A stretch of 64,000 bases of DNA, taken from the NCBI GenBank assembly GCA_032334055.1, contig JAUOZS010000001.1:3558001-3622000 (forward strand), written 5' to 3'. This document shows, in pieces, positions 39,801 through 47,259 of the stretch. Positions within the stretch are counted from its first letter, which is position 1. Each line of letters starts with the position of its first letter. The notes beneath the pieces were generated by a model that searched no databases, was not told the origin of the DNA, and saw only the letters and a program-made list of their open reading frames with translations. This DNA is from Selenomonadales bacterium 4137-cl (GTDB lineage Bacteria > Bacillota > Negativicutes > Sporomusales > UBA7701). The translations under genes and the position numbers were made by a program.

Positions 39801-41152
39801 GCGTACAGTTCGTCGAAGCTTTCCTGCAGTCGCTCTTCGTTTTCCCTCAGCCGCTCTTCGGCCTGTTTCTGCTCGGTGATGTCAATAGCGGCGCCGATGA
39901 CGCCCTTTACCCGTCCGGCGCCGTCAAGCATTGGCACCATCCGGTTGCTTAAATAGACGCCGTCGATAACTTGGTCGAAATAGACACGCTCCCCGCCGAG
40001 CGCCTGTCGCACGCTATCCAAGCTTTCCGGACGGGCTTTGAAGATGTCGAATATCGACTGACCGACGTATGCCCCCGGCCGGAGGCCGAGTCTTCCGAGG
40101 CCGCGCCCTTCGTTGAGGGTAAAGTGGCCGTATTCATCGAGGGAGTAAATTATGAGGGGCGTATTCGTCACTACTGTCCTGAACCGCTCCTCGCTCAGGC
40201 GGAGCCTGCGGGCACGGCCGACGATTCCGGCGGTGAAGATGACGACGAAGATGCTGGCAGCCCAGGCGACGCCTATGTAGAGATTGCGCCGCTGCTCCAG
40301 GGGGGCGAGGACGGCCTGAGATACGCCGACCTGGACGACGAGCGGATAGTCGCGCATCAGGCGGTAGCTAACCAGCAACCGCTGCCCGAAGACGCTGTCG
40401 TCAGCCACGAAAAAGCCTGCCGGACTTTTGGCGAGTGCGTCAAACAGCGGGCCGCCGGCTACCCGGGCGCCGACTTCGCTGGGTGTGCTGCTGGCGCGGA
40501 CCGTCCGGTCGGTGCCGATGACCCTGATGACGTAGTGCTCGTCGAGGCCCATATCCCGGTAGAAGCTGGACAGGTAGTCGGCGGACAGGGCGAGGTAGGC
40601 GATGCCGCCGAAGGTGCCGTCGGGATTGCTGATGCGGCGGCTGAGGGCAATGGAGGGTTTGCCGGAAACGCGTCCTATGAAGGGCTCCCCTACGTAGAGG
40701 CCGCCGAGCGTCGCTTTTTGCTGGGCGAGAAAATGGGGCTCACGGGAGAAGGTCAGTCCGGACGGGGGGAGCAACAGGCTGACGACCATTTCGCCGGCCG
40801 GGTTGATTATCGCCCCCTGGTTTACGACCGGGTCGCGGGCGAGGCTGATGATAAGCCGGCGAAGTTCGGGAGTGACGGCCTGATTTTCTTCGTAATTGGC
40901 CTTGATTATTTTCAGATACTGGTCGTATAGTTTCAGTATCCTGTTGACGTTTTCCTCGAAGGTGACGCTGAGGGTTGCGCCATCGTGCCTGATGGCGTCG
41001 AGGGTGACTTGTCGGTCTTTTTCCGTTTGCCAATATGCTCCGCCCCAGATGGCGCATAAGACAAAAAAACCGAACAGCAAAACGGCCAGATCGGGCCGCA
41101 GCCATCCGTACAGACGCAAAGCAAACTGCCTGAACCGCAGGAAAGCACTCAA
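36830..41152 (-). CDS. Multi-sensor PAS/GAF diguanylate cyclase-HD-GYP protein
   Basis: About 1440 aa. Order: membrane segment (LAVLLFGFFVLCAIWGGAYW), a large extracytoplasmic Cache-type domain (about residues 50-290), second membrane segment (GVAWAASIFVVIFTAGIVG), PAS, GAF, GAF, PAS, PAS, GGDEF and HD-GYP. The two GAF units are each preceded by the same coiled coil, AAHEELLATEEELRL, so this part arose by duplication. The cyclase motif is intact (ARIGGDEFAV). The phosphodiesterase domain has HDIGKVGIPD and GKGYPLGI. The protein could both make and degrade cyclic di-GMP. TTG 41152 is chosen because GGAGGG lies 7 bp before it; an in-frame TTG 21 codons upstream is less likely. Confidence 0.9.
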   Translation of the reverse strand: MSAFLRFRQFALRLYGWLRPDLAVLLFGFFVLCAIWGGAYWQTEKDRQVTLDAIRHDGATLSVTFEENVNRILKLYDQYLKIIKANYEENQAVTPELRRLIISLARDPVVNQGAIINPAGEMVVSLLLPPSGLTFSREPHFLAQQKATLGGLYVGEPFIGRVSGKPSIALSRRISNPDGTFGGIAYLALSADYLSSFYRDMGLDEHYVIRVIGTDRTVRASSTPSEVGARVAGGPLFDALAKSPAGFFVADDSVFGQRLLVSYRLMRDYPLVVQVGVSQAVLAPLEQRRNLYIGVAWAASIFVVIFTAGIVGRARRLRLSEERFRTVVTNTPLIIYSLDEYGHFTLNEGRGLGRLGLRPGAYVGQSIFDIFKARPESLDSVRQALGGERVYFDQVIDGVYLSNRMVPMLDGAGRVKGVIGAAIDITEQKQAEERLRENEERLQESFDELYAAHEELLATEEELRLQYNIATEREEAIARRNAVLASLHEVAVGLVNRLDLYEVLTAIVAQASNLIGTPHAFLCLVDEHAGVIETKVGCGVFAGNIGNKVALTDGLLGKAYQSGEVCLVDDYSAWENRLPGEFHDNLQSVVEVPLKDGDKVIGIFGLSYLAGERKFTADEVALLGQFAELAAIALVNARLYTNLSATEHKLRDSHQDLTAAHEELLATEEELRLRYDEVLQANEQISRKNALLSIGQQTVLGVINKLDMDELLAAIIMQAAAITGVTDAFVSLPSDDGAILNIKAGLGIYSGEFPPVAVGKGLMGKVFVTGKTEVVNDYPRWPDRFTSPIGGKIHALAAAPLRDGQKIAGVLGLAHTEPGRSFDAEQIGLLEYFCEFASLALANAALHSSLQSELDERRQSETTLSEILDSTNDAIIVNDQNGGIAWTNRRTVEMFGYTEDELKQHGAVLISTPQNYPAAVEVMRRAVNEGPQTYLRETATKSGQRIVVEINARRATIDGQVCCLTVMRDITAKMQIEKDLAESEAEKQAVLDAIPDLMLIFDQNGTLLNYRKPEEIETLAEIEPETIGRNIDDLLPDDVADNFRRCISQAIATGKTQFYEYNINVRGALRYRDMRFSKVGDAVVLAMMRDMTAIKHSEAQIEFLSMHDPLTGVYNRTYFEDAMRKAAWLDKRGIAVLVCDVDGLKLINDTLGHRAGDDLLRVVAAGLRYTVVSGNDIVARIGGDEFAVIIYAPDKDKIERALEKMDRFVADYNNNNPQLPLSLSIGWAADYTSGTRAEELFKLADNEMYRRKLHQSQSMRSSIVQTMMRALEERDHITEGHADRLQHLAEKLGQQLDLPGGRLADIRLLAKFHDIGKVGIPDSILNKPGRLTEEEMTIMRRHCEIGYRIARASSELSPIAEWILKHQEWWNGKGYPLGIAGEDIPLECRILGIVDAYDAMTSNRPYRQALSHDEALAEIARCAGSQFDPHLAELFIKLFY

Positions 41153-41301
41153 CCGGGTCCCCTCCAAGTGGGCCGGAACGACGTTTTCGACGATCCCGGC
41201 CGGCGGCAATCGCAATATATTGTTTTTTTCTACAATTTACGCCATTCACCTTCTTGCAGGTTTGATTTTCCCCAGTCAGGCTGTCCGGCAGCCGAAAAGG
41301 T

Positions 41302-41326
41302 TGCGGCTCCCCTTGGGGGAGCCGCA
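41302..41326 (-). terminator. Terminator after the coiled-coil gene
   Basis: A perfect 11-bp stem (41302-41312 with 41316-41326), followed on the minus strand by ACCTTTT. Confidence 0.82.
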
Positions 41327-41328
41327 GG

Positions 41329-41634
41329 TCAAGCCATATTGTCTTTGCATTTTTGCCAAAGCCAGTAGTAGCGGACAAGCACTTGTTCGAGTTTGGTTTC
41401 GAGCTCGCGCACTTTGGGGTCGAGCCTGCCTCTGGCTTTGAGAGCGGCGAGGTCGCGTCTTATGTCTTCGGCTTTGGTCTTCACTTCCTCAAGCTCGGCA
41501 AGGCCGGGATATGTGCTGACGGCAGTGCTGCCGACGGCCATGTTTTCGCAGATTTCTTCTTTCCCTCCGGCCAGACGGTCCAGCATCTTGGCCAGTTCTT
41601 CGATGCGGGTGCGGAGCTGTTCGAGTTCGGGCAT
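41329..41634 (-). CDS. Small coiled-coil protein, 101 aa
   Basis: From ATG 41634 (GGGAGG upstream) it reads MPELEQLRTRIEELAKMLDR and is heptad-rich at both ends (LEEVKTKAEDIRRDLAALKA, VRELETKLEQVLVRYYWLWQ). No family or catalytic motif is recognised. It stands alone between the exporter and the c-di-GMP protein. Confidence 0.7.
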   Translation of the reverse strand: MPELEQLRTRIEELAKMLDRLAGGKEEICENMAVGSTAVSTYPGLAELEEVKTKAEDIRRDLAALKARGRLDPKVRELETKLEQVLVRYYWLWQKCKDNMA

Positions 41635-41695
41635 TTGTGCGGCCTCCCTTTCCGACTGATGGTTTAGTTTGCCCGTTAGACCGGGTAATGATGCT

Positions 41696-42307
41696 TCAGG
41701 CGAGGCTGAGCAGGCAGGCAAGCCCGAAGGCGGCGATGACTATGCCGGAGAGCCTGTTTACCCACACCAGCCGGGAGGGGCCCAGTTCGGCGCGGAGAAG
41801 ACCGGTGGCGCCGCTTAATATCAACCACCACAGCAGTGAGCCGGCGAAGACGCCGAGGACGAGAAGGGCGGCGCCGCGGCTGTCCTGACCGCCGCCGACG
41901 CCTACGCCGGCGAAGACGGCGGCAAAGGAGAGAACGGTAAGGGGGTTGGTGAGGGTGAGAGCGAAGGCGGAAAGGTAATCGCCCGGCAGGCTGCCGCCGA
42001 TTCCGGCGGCAGCCTGCCGGGCAGGCGCGGCCCGGAAAGCCGTCCAGCCGAGATAGCAGAGAAAGAGGCCGCCGCCGAGCCGAAGATATGTCTGATGATC
42101 GACAAGCATAGCGGCGACGGCGGTAAGCCCAAGGGCGGCGACGAGACCGTAGATGGCGTCGGCGGTGGCGGTGCCGAGGCCGGTGACAAAACCGCGGAGA
42201 GGACCGCCGGCGAGGGTGCGGCGGATGCAGAGAACGCCGATGGGCCCGACGGGGGCGGCAATAGAGAACCCAAGCACAAGGCCCTGGAAAAAGAGGTCTG
42301 AAACCAT
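41696..42307 (-). CDS. LysE-family amino-acid exporter
   Basis: A 203-aa membrane protein with about six hydrophobic helices. It begins MVSDLFFQGLVLGFSIAAPV and continues PIGVLCIRRTL, the LysE/RhtB N-terminal signature, with SAFALTLTNPLTVLSFAAVF in the middle. ATG 42307 lies 5 bp after the stop of the Lrp-type gene, so the pair is translationally coupled. The exporter is very likely controlled by that regulator in response to an amino acid. The substrate is unknown. Confidence 0.88.
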   Translation of the reverse strand: MVSDLFFQGLVLGFSIAAPVGPIGVLCIRRTLAGGPLRGFVTGLGTATADAIYGLVAALGLTAVAAMLVDHQTYLRLGGGLFLCYLGWTAFRAAPARQAAAGIGGSLPGDYLSAFALTLTNPLTVLSFAAVFAGVGVGGGQDSRGAALLVLGVFAGSLLWWLILSGATGLLRAELGPSRLVWVNRLSGIVIAAFGLACLLSLA

Positions 42308-42312
42308 GGCGC

Positions 42313-42774
42313 TCACTTTGCCGGCCCGAGCGGCAGTACGGGGGTTTCCTTGACGGTGGATAAGATGACGGTGGTGCGGGTCCTTACAATGCCGGGCAGG
42401 GCTTTTAGTTCTTCGCTGATGAGCTTCTCCAGGTGACGGGGGCCGGTGCAGCGGACTTTGAGGAAGTAGTCGTCGTCGCCGGCGGCGTGATGGCATTCAA
42501 GGATTTCCGGCAGGGCGGCGACTTTGGCGAGGAAGGGGGCGCGATGTTCGGGCTTTTCCAGGGTGACGGCGATGAAGGCGGCGAAGCCACAACCGATGGC
42601 GTCGGGGTCGAGAAGAGCGGCGTATCCTTTGATAACGCCGCGCTGTTCGAGCCTGCGGACGCGATCGGCGGCGGCGGGGGCGGACAGGCCGAGCAAGGCG
42701 CCGAGTTCGGCCCAGGTGGCGCGGGCGTTGGCCATCAGGGCGTCAACTATTTTGCAATCGTTATCATCAAGCAC
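42313..42774 (-). CDS. Lrp/AsnC-family regulator
   Basis: A 153-aa regulator. N-terminal HTH (VDALMANARATWAELGALLG, then LSAPAAADRVRRLEQRGVIK) and C-terminal RAM ligand domain (GCGFAAFIAVTLEKPEH, HHAAGDDDYFLKVRC). GTG 42774 gives the family-typical opening LDDNDCKIVD and lies after GGGTGAT; a longer ATG start is open but would add an atypical Ile-rich tail. It probably senses an amino acid and switches on the adjacent exporter, as in the LysE/ArgP-like logic. Confidence 0.88.
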   Translation of the reverse strand: MLDDNDCKIVDALMANARATWAELGALLGLSAPAAADRVRRLEQRGVIKGYAALLDPDAIGCGFAAFIAVTLEKPEHRAPFLAKVAALPEILECHHAAGDDDYFLKVRCTGPRHLEKLISEELKALPGIVRTRTTVILSTVKETPVLPLGPAK

Positions 42775-42939
42775 ATTTATCACCCGTTTCGCAAGTTTTG
42801 TTTGTATTATAATTTGTATTAGTAGTTTTTGCAAGCTTTTGTCTTCCGAAATGAAAAACGCCTGCCGCGAGGCAGGCGTGGGGGTGTCAGGAGCAACACC
42901 GCAGATGGGTGCTTATCAACGGAACTGTTTACAGCCCGA

Positions 42940-43059
42940 GGCCGTTCAGAAGCGCCCAGATGCAAGGCGCACCGGAGGCTGACACCGGAAGCGTACACGG
43001 GCGTACGCTGAGGATGGCAGCCGAGGAGTAACGCCGCAGATGGGTGCTTATCAACGGCC
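42940..43059. repeat. Intergenic repeat, copy A, with inverted ends
   Basis: 120 bp that start GGCCGTTCAGAAGCGCCCAG and end with TGCTTATCAACGGCC. Read inward from each end the sequences agree (GGCCGTT, then AAGC.CCCA and TGC), so they are inverted ends of about 25 bp. The interior contains a GCGTAC palindrome. A further right-end fragment lies at 42894-42921. The repeat runs 9 bp into the stop of the next gene. Copies: 57751-58029 and part of one at 61525-61565. Confidence 0.7.
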
Positions 43060-43866
43060 GGTATCTGCGAAGGTTTGAAGCATGTGGGTGATAAGGTCCG
43101 CCATATGTACGCACCCCAGATGGCCGCCGACCCGGCGGACGACTTCTTCCCGGCCGAGGGACGCGAGCGGCGTGCCCGACAACGAGGCGACGGCGGCGGC
43201 GGATTCGGCGCAGATTTTGTCGGGAGCGCGCAGGAAGGCGCCCTGGGCGGCGGTGATGACGCCGCCCACGACGCTGAGGCGGGAGTCAAGTTCGTGGTAG
43301 GAATCGGTGAAGCTGCCGGCGATGTCTGCCGAGCCGTCCGTGTGCTCGGTGACGACAGCTGTTTTGGCACGGGTGAAGAGCAGATCGCTCCAGGCGCGGT
43401 TGGCGACATGCTCGTACCAGCTTCGTCCTTCGTAGGAGCGGTCGCTATACCGCCGGCAGGAACCGGTGTAGTTTTCCTTCCAGCTTTTTTCGAACGTTTC
43501 GGCGTCGGAAAAGCCGCGTTCGCCGAAGAGGTAGGTTTCGGACTGGATTATGCCTTTTACGCATTCGACCAGCAGCCGGTAGGGGACATCGCCTTCTTCC
43601 CTGGCGGCGGCGCGCAGTGCGGGGCCTGAACCGAGGCCGGCCGCCACTCCCGCGAGGGCGGGTACGGCGCGGCTGCCGTTGTGGGCGGCGCCGGGGGAGC
43701 GGCAGACGATCCAGCTGGCGTCCGAAATAATAAAGGTGGCGGTTGCGGCGTTTATTGAAGCGGTGGCTTCCCAGCCGGTGGCCAGCAGGGTGCTGCGGGC
43801 GTCGAGCCGGCCGGGGCCGCTCCTGGTGACGACGGTGAAGATGTTGCTGTGATATAGCGGGGTCAT
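43051..43866 (-). CDS. DUF2889-like protein
   Basis: 271 aa from ATG 43866 (MTPLYHSNIFTVVTRSGPGR). Features that recall DUF2889 are the N-terminal RLDARSTLLATGWEA, the middle pair of Cys/Trp residues, and the C-terminal GGHLGCVHMADLITHMLQ with conserved His/Cys. The function of this family is unknown. A longer open frame exists upstream but crosses the divergent promoter. Its last codons, TGR and the stop, are encoded inside the intergenic repeat. It diverges from a cupin gene. Confidence 0.6.
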   Translation of the reverse strand: MTPLYHSNIFTVVTRSGPGRLDARSTLLATGWEATASINAATATFIISDASWIVCRSPGAAHNGSRAVPALAGVAAGLGSGPALRAAAREEGDVPYRLLVECVKGIIQSETYLFGERGFSDAETFEKSWKENYTGSCRRYSDRSYEGRSWYEHVANRAWSDLLFTRAKTAVVTEHTDGSADIAGSFTDSYHELDSRLSVVGGVITAAQGAFLRAPDKICAESAAAVASLSGTPLASLGREEVVRRVGGHLGCVHMADLITHMLQTFADTGR

Positions 43867-44032
43867 CGGACACCTCCGTGGCTTGTTGGCATTATTATAC
43901 TGCACGCGCCGCTGCCCGGACAAGCCCGGACGGTCTTTCGCGTTACGCCGGGCAATAGCAAGAACGTTCAATACAGGCCCGCGGACTCGGAATATACTTG
44001 AGGTGCGAAGTGCCTTCAAGGAGGAGTTCATT

Positions 44033-44422
44033 ATGCAAAACGGGTTTGCGGCGGCGGTGGCCGCAGGGAAAATCAATCATTTGTCGAAGGAGGTTCTGGC
44101 GGACAGTGTCGCCTGGACGGCTCATCCGCGCTTTCCCGGCGTGTTTTTGAAGGATGTAGTGCCGGGCGCGGATACGAAGAATGTTTTCAGCCAGCATCTG
44201 GTGCGGGTCGATGACGGCTGCGAGATCGGTCGCCACGCCCATGACGGCAAGTGGGAGCTGCACAATGTCGTCGCGGGGGCCGGGGCGTGCGTACTCGGCG
44301 ACAGGGTAATCCCCTACGTCCCCGGAGAAATAACGGTGCTGCCGGCGAATGTGGAGCATACGGTTACGGCGCGGGGCGCCGACCTTTATCTGCTGGCCAC
44401 ATTTGTGCCGGCACTGGCTTAA
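44033..44422 (+). CDS. Cupin-domain protein
   Basis: A 129-aa single cupin. ATG 44033 follows AAGGAGGAG. Metal-ligand motif 1 is GCEIGRHAHDGKWELHNVVA, and motif 2 is VPGEITVLPANVEHTV. It is cytoplasmic and of unknown substrate. An AraC-type regulator follows after 24 bp on the same strand, so they form an operon in which this cupin could modify or sense the regulator's ligand. Confidence 0.82.
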   Translation: MQNGFAAAVAAGKINHLSKEVLADSVAWTAHPRFPGVFLKDVVPGADTKNVFSQHLVRVDDGCEIGRHAHDGKWELHNVVAGAGACVLGDRVIPYVPGEITVLPANVEHTVTARGADLYLLATFVPALA

Positions 44423-44446
44423 GCGCCGCGGAAAGGCGGGCACGCA

Positions 44447-45265
44447 ATGGCGTGCGAACGCGCGACGATCAGTCTAAACCGGGTCAGGGAACTGCATAAC
44501 GTCGAGCTTGTCCGGGCGAGGGGCGTGGAGCATTCGCTGCCGCGGCACATGCATGATAAGCTGTGCGTTTCGATTATCGACAGCGGCGCCCGCGAGTTTT
44601 TTTACAGAGGCGGCCGTTATGTCGTCGCGCCCGGGCAGGTCCAGGTGGTCCCGCCGGGGGAGGCTCATACTTGTCGCACGGCGGCAGCGATGTATTCGTA
44701 TCGGGTCGTCTGCATCGACGAAACGGTTCTGGCCGATACGGGCGGACGGTCATCGCGTCTTCCGGCCGCGACGGCGCTTTTCCGCAGCCCGGTGGTCGAG
44801 GACGCCGTGTTGTATCGCTCGCTGGCGAATATGCACGATATTTTATCCGGACAACCGGGGGCGCTGGAGAAGGGGGAAGCGTTTCACGCTACTGTCGCCC
44901 AGCTGTTTCGCCACGCGGCGACCGCCCCGGACGAACGGCCCGCCGGCAGCGAAAACGGGGCGGTCAGACAGATAAAGGATTATTTAGAAGGTCAGTTCGA
45001 ACGGAACGTGTCGCTTGACGAGCTGGTGCTGATAACCGGCTTGAGCCCGTATCATCTTGTCCGCGTTTTCACCGCCGCGGTGGGGATGCCGCCTCACGCC
45101 TACCTTAACCAGGTCCGCGTAACGCGCGCCAAATTGATGCTGGCGGCGGGAAGGCGACTCGCCGACGCGGCCCTGGCGGCCGGCTACGCGGACCAGAGTC
45201 ACTTTCAGCGTTCATTTAAGAAGGTCATGGGGATTACCCCCGGCCAGTATCTTGCCGCGCTATAG
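44447..45265 (+). CDS. AraC-family regulator
   Basis: A 272-aa regulator. N-terminal cupin-like ligand domain (EHSLPRHMHDKLCVSIIDSG, VAPGQVQVVPPGEAHTC) and C-terminal pair of HTH motifs (LDELVLITGLSPYHLVRVFT; DAALAAGYADQSHFQRSFKK) with the terminal GITPGQYL. It is preceded by a cupin gene and ended by a perfect terminator. Targets are probably its own operon and an exporter or catabolic gene elsewhere. Confidence 0.9.
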   Translation: MACERATISLNRVRELHNVELVRARGVEHSLPRHMHDKLCVSIIDSGAREFFYRGGRYVVAPGQVQVVPPGEAHTCRTAAAMYSYRVVCIDETVLADTGGRSSRLPAATALFRSPVVEDAVLYRSLANMHDILSGQPGALEKGEAFHATVAQLFRHAATAPDERPAGSENGAVRQIKDYLEGQFERNVSLDELVLITGLSPYHLVRVFTAAVGMPPHAYLNQVRVTRAKLMLAAGRRLADAALAAGYADQSHFQRSFKKVMGITPGQYLAAL

Positions 45266-45267
45266 AA

Positions 45268-45300
45268 CGGCAAAACCCCGCCGCTGGCGGGGTTTTGCCG
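45268..45300. terminator. Bidirectional terminator
   Basis: A perfect 15-bp stem (CGGCAAAACCCCGCC and its mirror) with a 3-nt loop between convergent genes. Confidence 0.9.
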
Positions 45301-45318
45301 TGGTTGGCGGTTCGGGCG

Positions 45319-45954
45319 TTACCGCTTGGTATTGAACCGGTTCAGGATGGACTGAACTTCTTGGTCGCTGTTCTGGGGAAATTCACGGTAGTGCTGGCCG
45401 ACGGCCATAAAGGCCGCCGGCTGCAGGGGGCAGATGACTTCGTCGACGTCGGCAATCGCGGCGACGGTTTCGGGCGGTGCGACCGGGACGGCGACGACGA
45501 TCCCGGAGGGGCGGAGGGTTTTGAGCCAGGCGATGGCGGCGCGGATGGTGTAGCCGGTGGCGATGCCGTCATCGACGATGACGGCGGTCCGCCCGGTTAT
45601 GTCGGGGGTGGCGGCGCTGCCGGTGTAGGCGATCATGCGGCGCTCGATTTCAGCGAATTCGCGGGCTATGGCCCGGTCGAGATATTCCGTGGGAACGGCG
45701 TAGGCGCGGATGATTTCTTCGTCGAGTACGGCGGTGCCGTCGGCCATGACGGCGCCGATAGCGACTTCGGGGTTGGCCGGATGTCCGATCTTACGGGTGA
45801 CGAGGATGTCGATTCGCACACCGAGACGTTCGGCTACCGGGGCGGCGACGATGACGCCGCCCCGGGGCACGGCGAAGAGGCTGACGCTCCCGTATCCGCG
45901 GTCGGCCAGTTCGGCGGCGAGGGCTTCCCCGGCTTGGCAGCGGTCTTGGTACAT
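45319..45954 (-). CDS. Phosphoribosyltransferase-family protein
   Basis: A 211-aa type I phosphoribosyltransferase. The PRPP-binding loop is RTAVIVDDGIATGYTIRAA. The N-terminal LFAVPRGGVIVAAPVAERLG and RKIGHPANPEVAIGAV are typical of the family of unassigned enzymes often paired with hydrolases. The purine or pyrimidine substrate is not determined. The gene for a membrane-anchored protein ends 4 bp before its start, so the two form an operon. Confidence 0.88.
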   Translation of the reverse strand: MYQDRCQAGEALAAELADRGYGSVSLFAVPRGGVIVAAPVAERLGVRIDILVTRKIGHPANPEVAIGAVMADGTAVLDEEIIRAYAVPTEYLDRAIAREFAEIERRMIAYTGSAATPDITGRTAVIVDDGIATGYTIRAAIAWLKTLRPSGIVVAVPVAPPETVAAIADVDEVICPLQPAAFMAVGQHYREFPQNSDQEVQSILNRFNTKR

Positions 45955-45958
45955 TACC

Positions 45959-46396
45959 TCACCTTCTCTTATAGTCTTTCCGGCTTATGGCGGTGAACTC
46001 GGCCCGCGCTCTGGCAAGTGCGTCGCGGGCGCGACGGGGCGCTGCGGCGTCCCGCGGACGGTAGCGGGCTTCCGCCGAGGCGCGGCACCATTCTTCGGCA
46101 CAGGCAAAGGCGTAGACGAAATCGTAGGCCAGGTCGCCCTTGAGATGGACTGCGGCTTGCTTGCTGCGGTCCAGCCGCTCGGCGGCGTCAAGGTAGTAGT
46201 CGCCCGCAGCCTGGGACCCGGCGAGCTTGTCTGCTTCCGCCGATATCCGTTCCAGGCCGAGGAGCATTTCTCCTGCGTATTCGCGGGCGAAGGCGTTGTC
46301 GTCGTCGTTATAGTTGTCGAGGAAGGGGCGGGCGAGATGGCCGATGCCTGTCAGAAGAAGGATTACGGCCAGCCAGCCGATGATTGCCGTTCTCAT
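45959..46396 (-). CDS. Membrane-anchored hypothetical protein, 145 aa
   Basis: From ATG 46396 the protein begins MRTAIIGWLAVILLLTGIGH, a single N-terminal membrane anchor or uncleaved signal, followed by an acidic then helical, Ala/Arg-rich extracytoplasmic part (DAAERLDRSKQAAVHLKGDL, FACAEEWCRASAEARYRPRD). No family is recognised. The ribosome site is weak. A longer frame reaches into the tRNA-Phe and is not used. Confidence 0.65.
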   Translation of the reverse strand: MRTAIIGWLAVILLLTGIGHLARPFLDNYNDDDNAFAREYAGEMLLGLERISAEADKLAGSQAAGDYYLDAAERLDRSKQAAVHLKGDLAYDFVYAFACAEEWCRASAEARYRPRDAAAPRRARDALARARAEFTAISRKDYKRR

Positions 46397-46450
46397 ATGT
46401 ATTAGCTTTAACGATGCGCCGCCGGCAATGCGTGGGAAATAACGGCAAAA

Positions 46451-46487
46451 AGAGAAAGCCTTGACGCTAGGCGTCAAGGCTTTCTCT
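46451..46487 (-). terminator. Terminator after the Phe/Asp tRNA unit
   Basis: A perfect 17-bp stem (46451-46467 with 46471-46487) and TTTCTCT-rich flank, just past the 3' end of tRNA-Phe. Confidence 0.88.
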
Positions 46488-46491
46488 CCGA

Positions 46492-46567
<76 letters not shown>

Positions 46568-46573
46568 ATGATA

Positions 46574-46650
46574 TGGCGACCCCGAACGGATTTGAACCGT
46601 CGATCTCCGCCGTGACAGGGCGGCATGTTAGACCACTACACCACGGGGCC
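46574..46650 (-). tRNA. tRNA-Asp(GTC)
   Basis: 77 nt with encoded CCA. Acceptor GGCCCCG; anticodon loop CTGTCAC gives GTC; T loop TTCAAAT. All stems close. Confidence 0.95.
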
Positions 46651-46738
46651 GTATATGGCGACAAATGCACCCCTTGAAAACAGGGACATGTATTATAATA
46701 CCGCATCCCCGCCCCTTTGGCAAGCGGTATTTTCTGGA

Positions 46739-47074
46739 TTACGACGGCGCTCCGGGGTCGCAGGCGGGCGGTTCCTGCGGCGGTTCTTCCTTCTCGTCAG
46801 GCTTGGCCGGCTGCTTGTCCTGCAGTTCGGCCTCAAGCTGGGCGATGCGCCTTTCGGCTTTGAAAAGCCGGTACCGCGTCTTAATCTGGACGAACATGCC
46901 GAGGAGAAGCGCGGTGATGAAGCCGAGCGTGGCGGCCCCGAGGATGACGATAACGAGCGACGCCTCGAAGGTCCGGGTAAACAGGTTCACGGTGACCAGG
47001 CTGCTGTTCTGGACGGCGAAGAACGCCGTAGCGAACGATAGGATGGCGGCTGCCAGCAATGTCAGATATGCCAT
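46739..47074 (-). CDS. LapA-domain membrane protein
   Basis: A 111-aa protein with two membrane segments (LTLLAAAILSFATAFFAVQN; ASLVIVILGAATLGFITALL) joined by a short loop, then a basic and acidic cytoplasmic coiled coil and a Pro/Glu-rich tail. This is the layout of the LapA (lipopolysaccharide assembly A) domain family. Such proteins occur in diderms and in many Firmicutes, where their role is unclear. It diverges from the SLC12-like transporter. Confidence 0.72.
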   Translation of the reverse strand: MAYLTLLAAAILSFATAFFAVQNSSLVTVNLFTRTFEASLVIVILGAATLGFITALLLGMFVQIKTRYRLFKAERRIAQLEAELQDKQPAKPDEKEEPPQEPPACDPGAPS

Positions 47075-47259
47075 TGTTTCTTACCCCCCAGTCATTGTTA
47101 GGCCACCCCCAGGGCGGCAGGGACACCCGCTCCGGGCGTATTACAGGTGTTGCGGGGTTAGTCCATATATTAATATTATATTACTTTCTATCAATCTGGG
47201 AATATAGTAAAATAATTACCAAACGCCCGGCAGGCGACGTTAACGTAGGAGGACTTGTG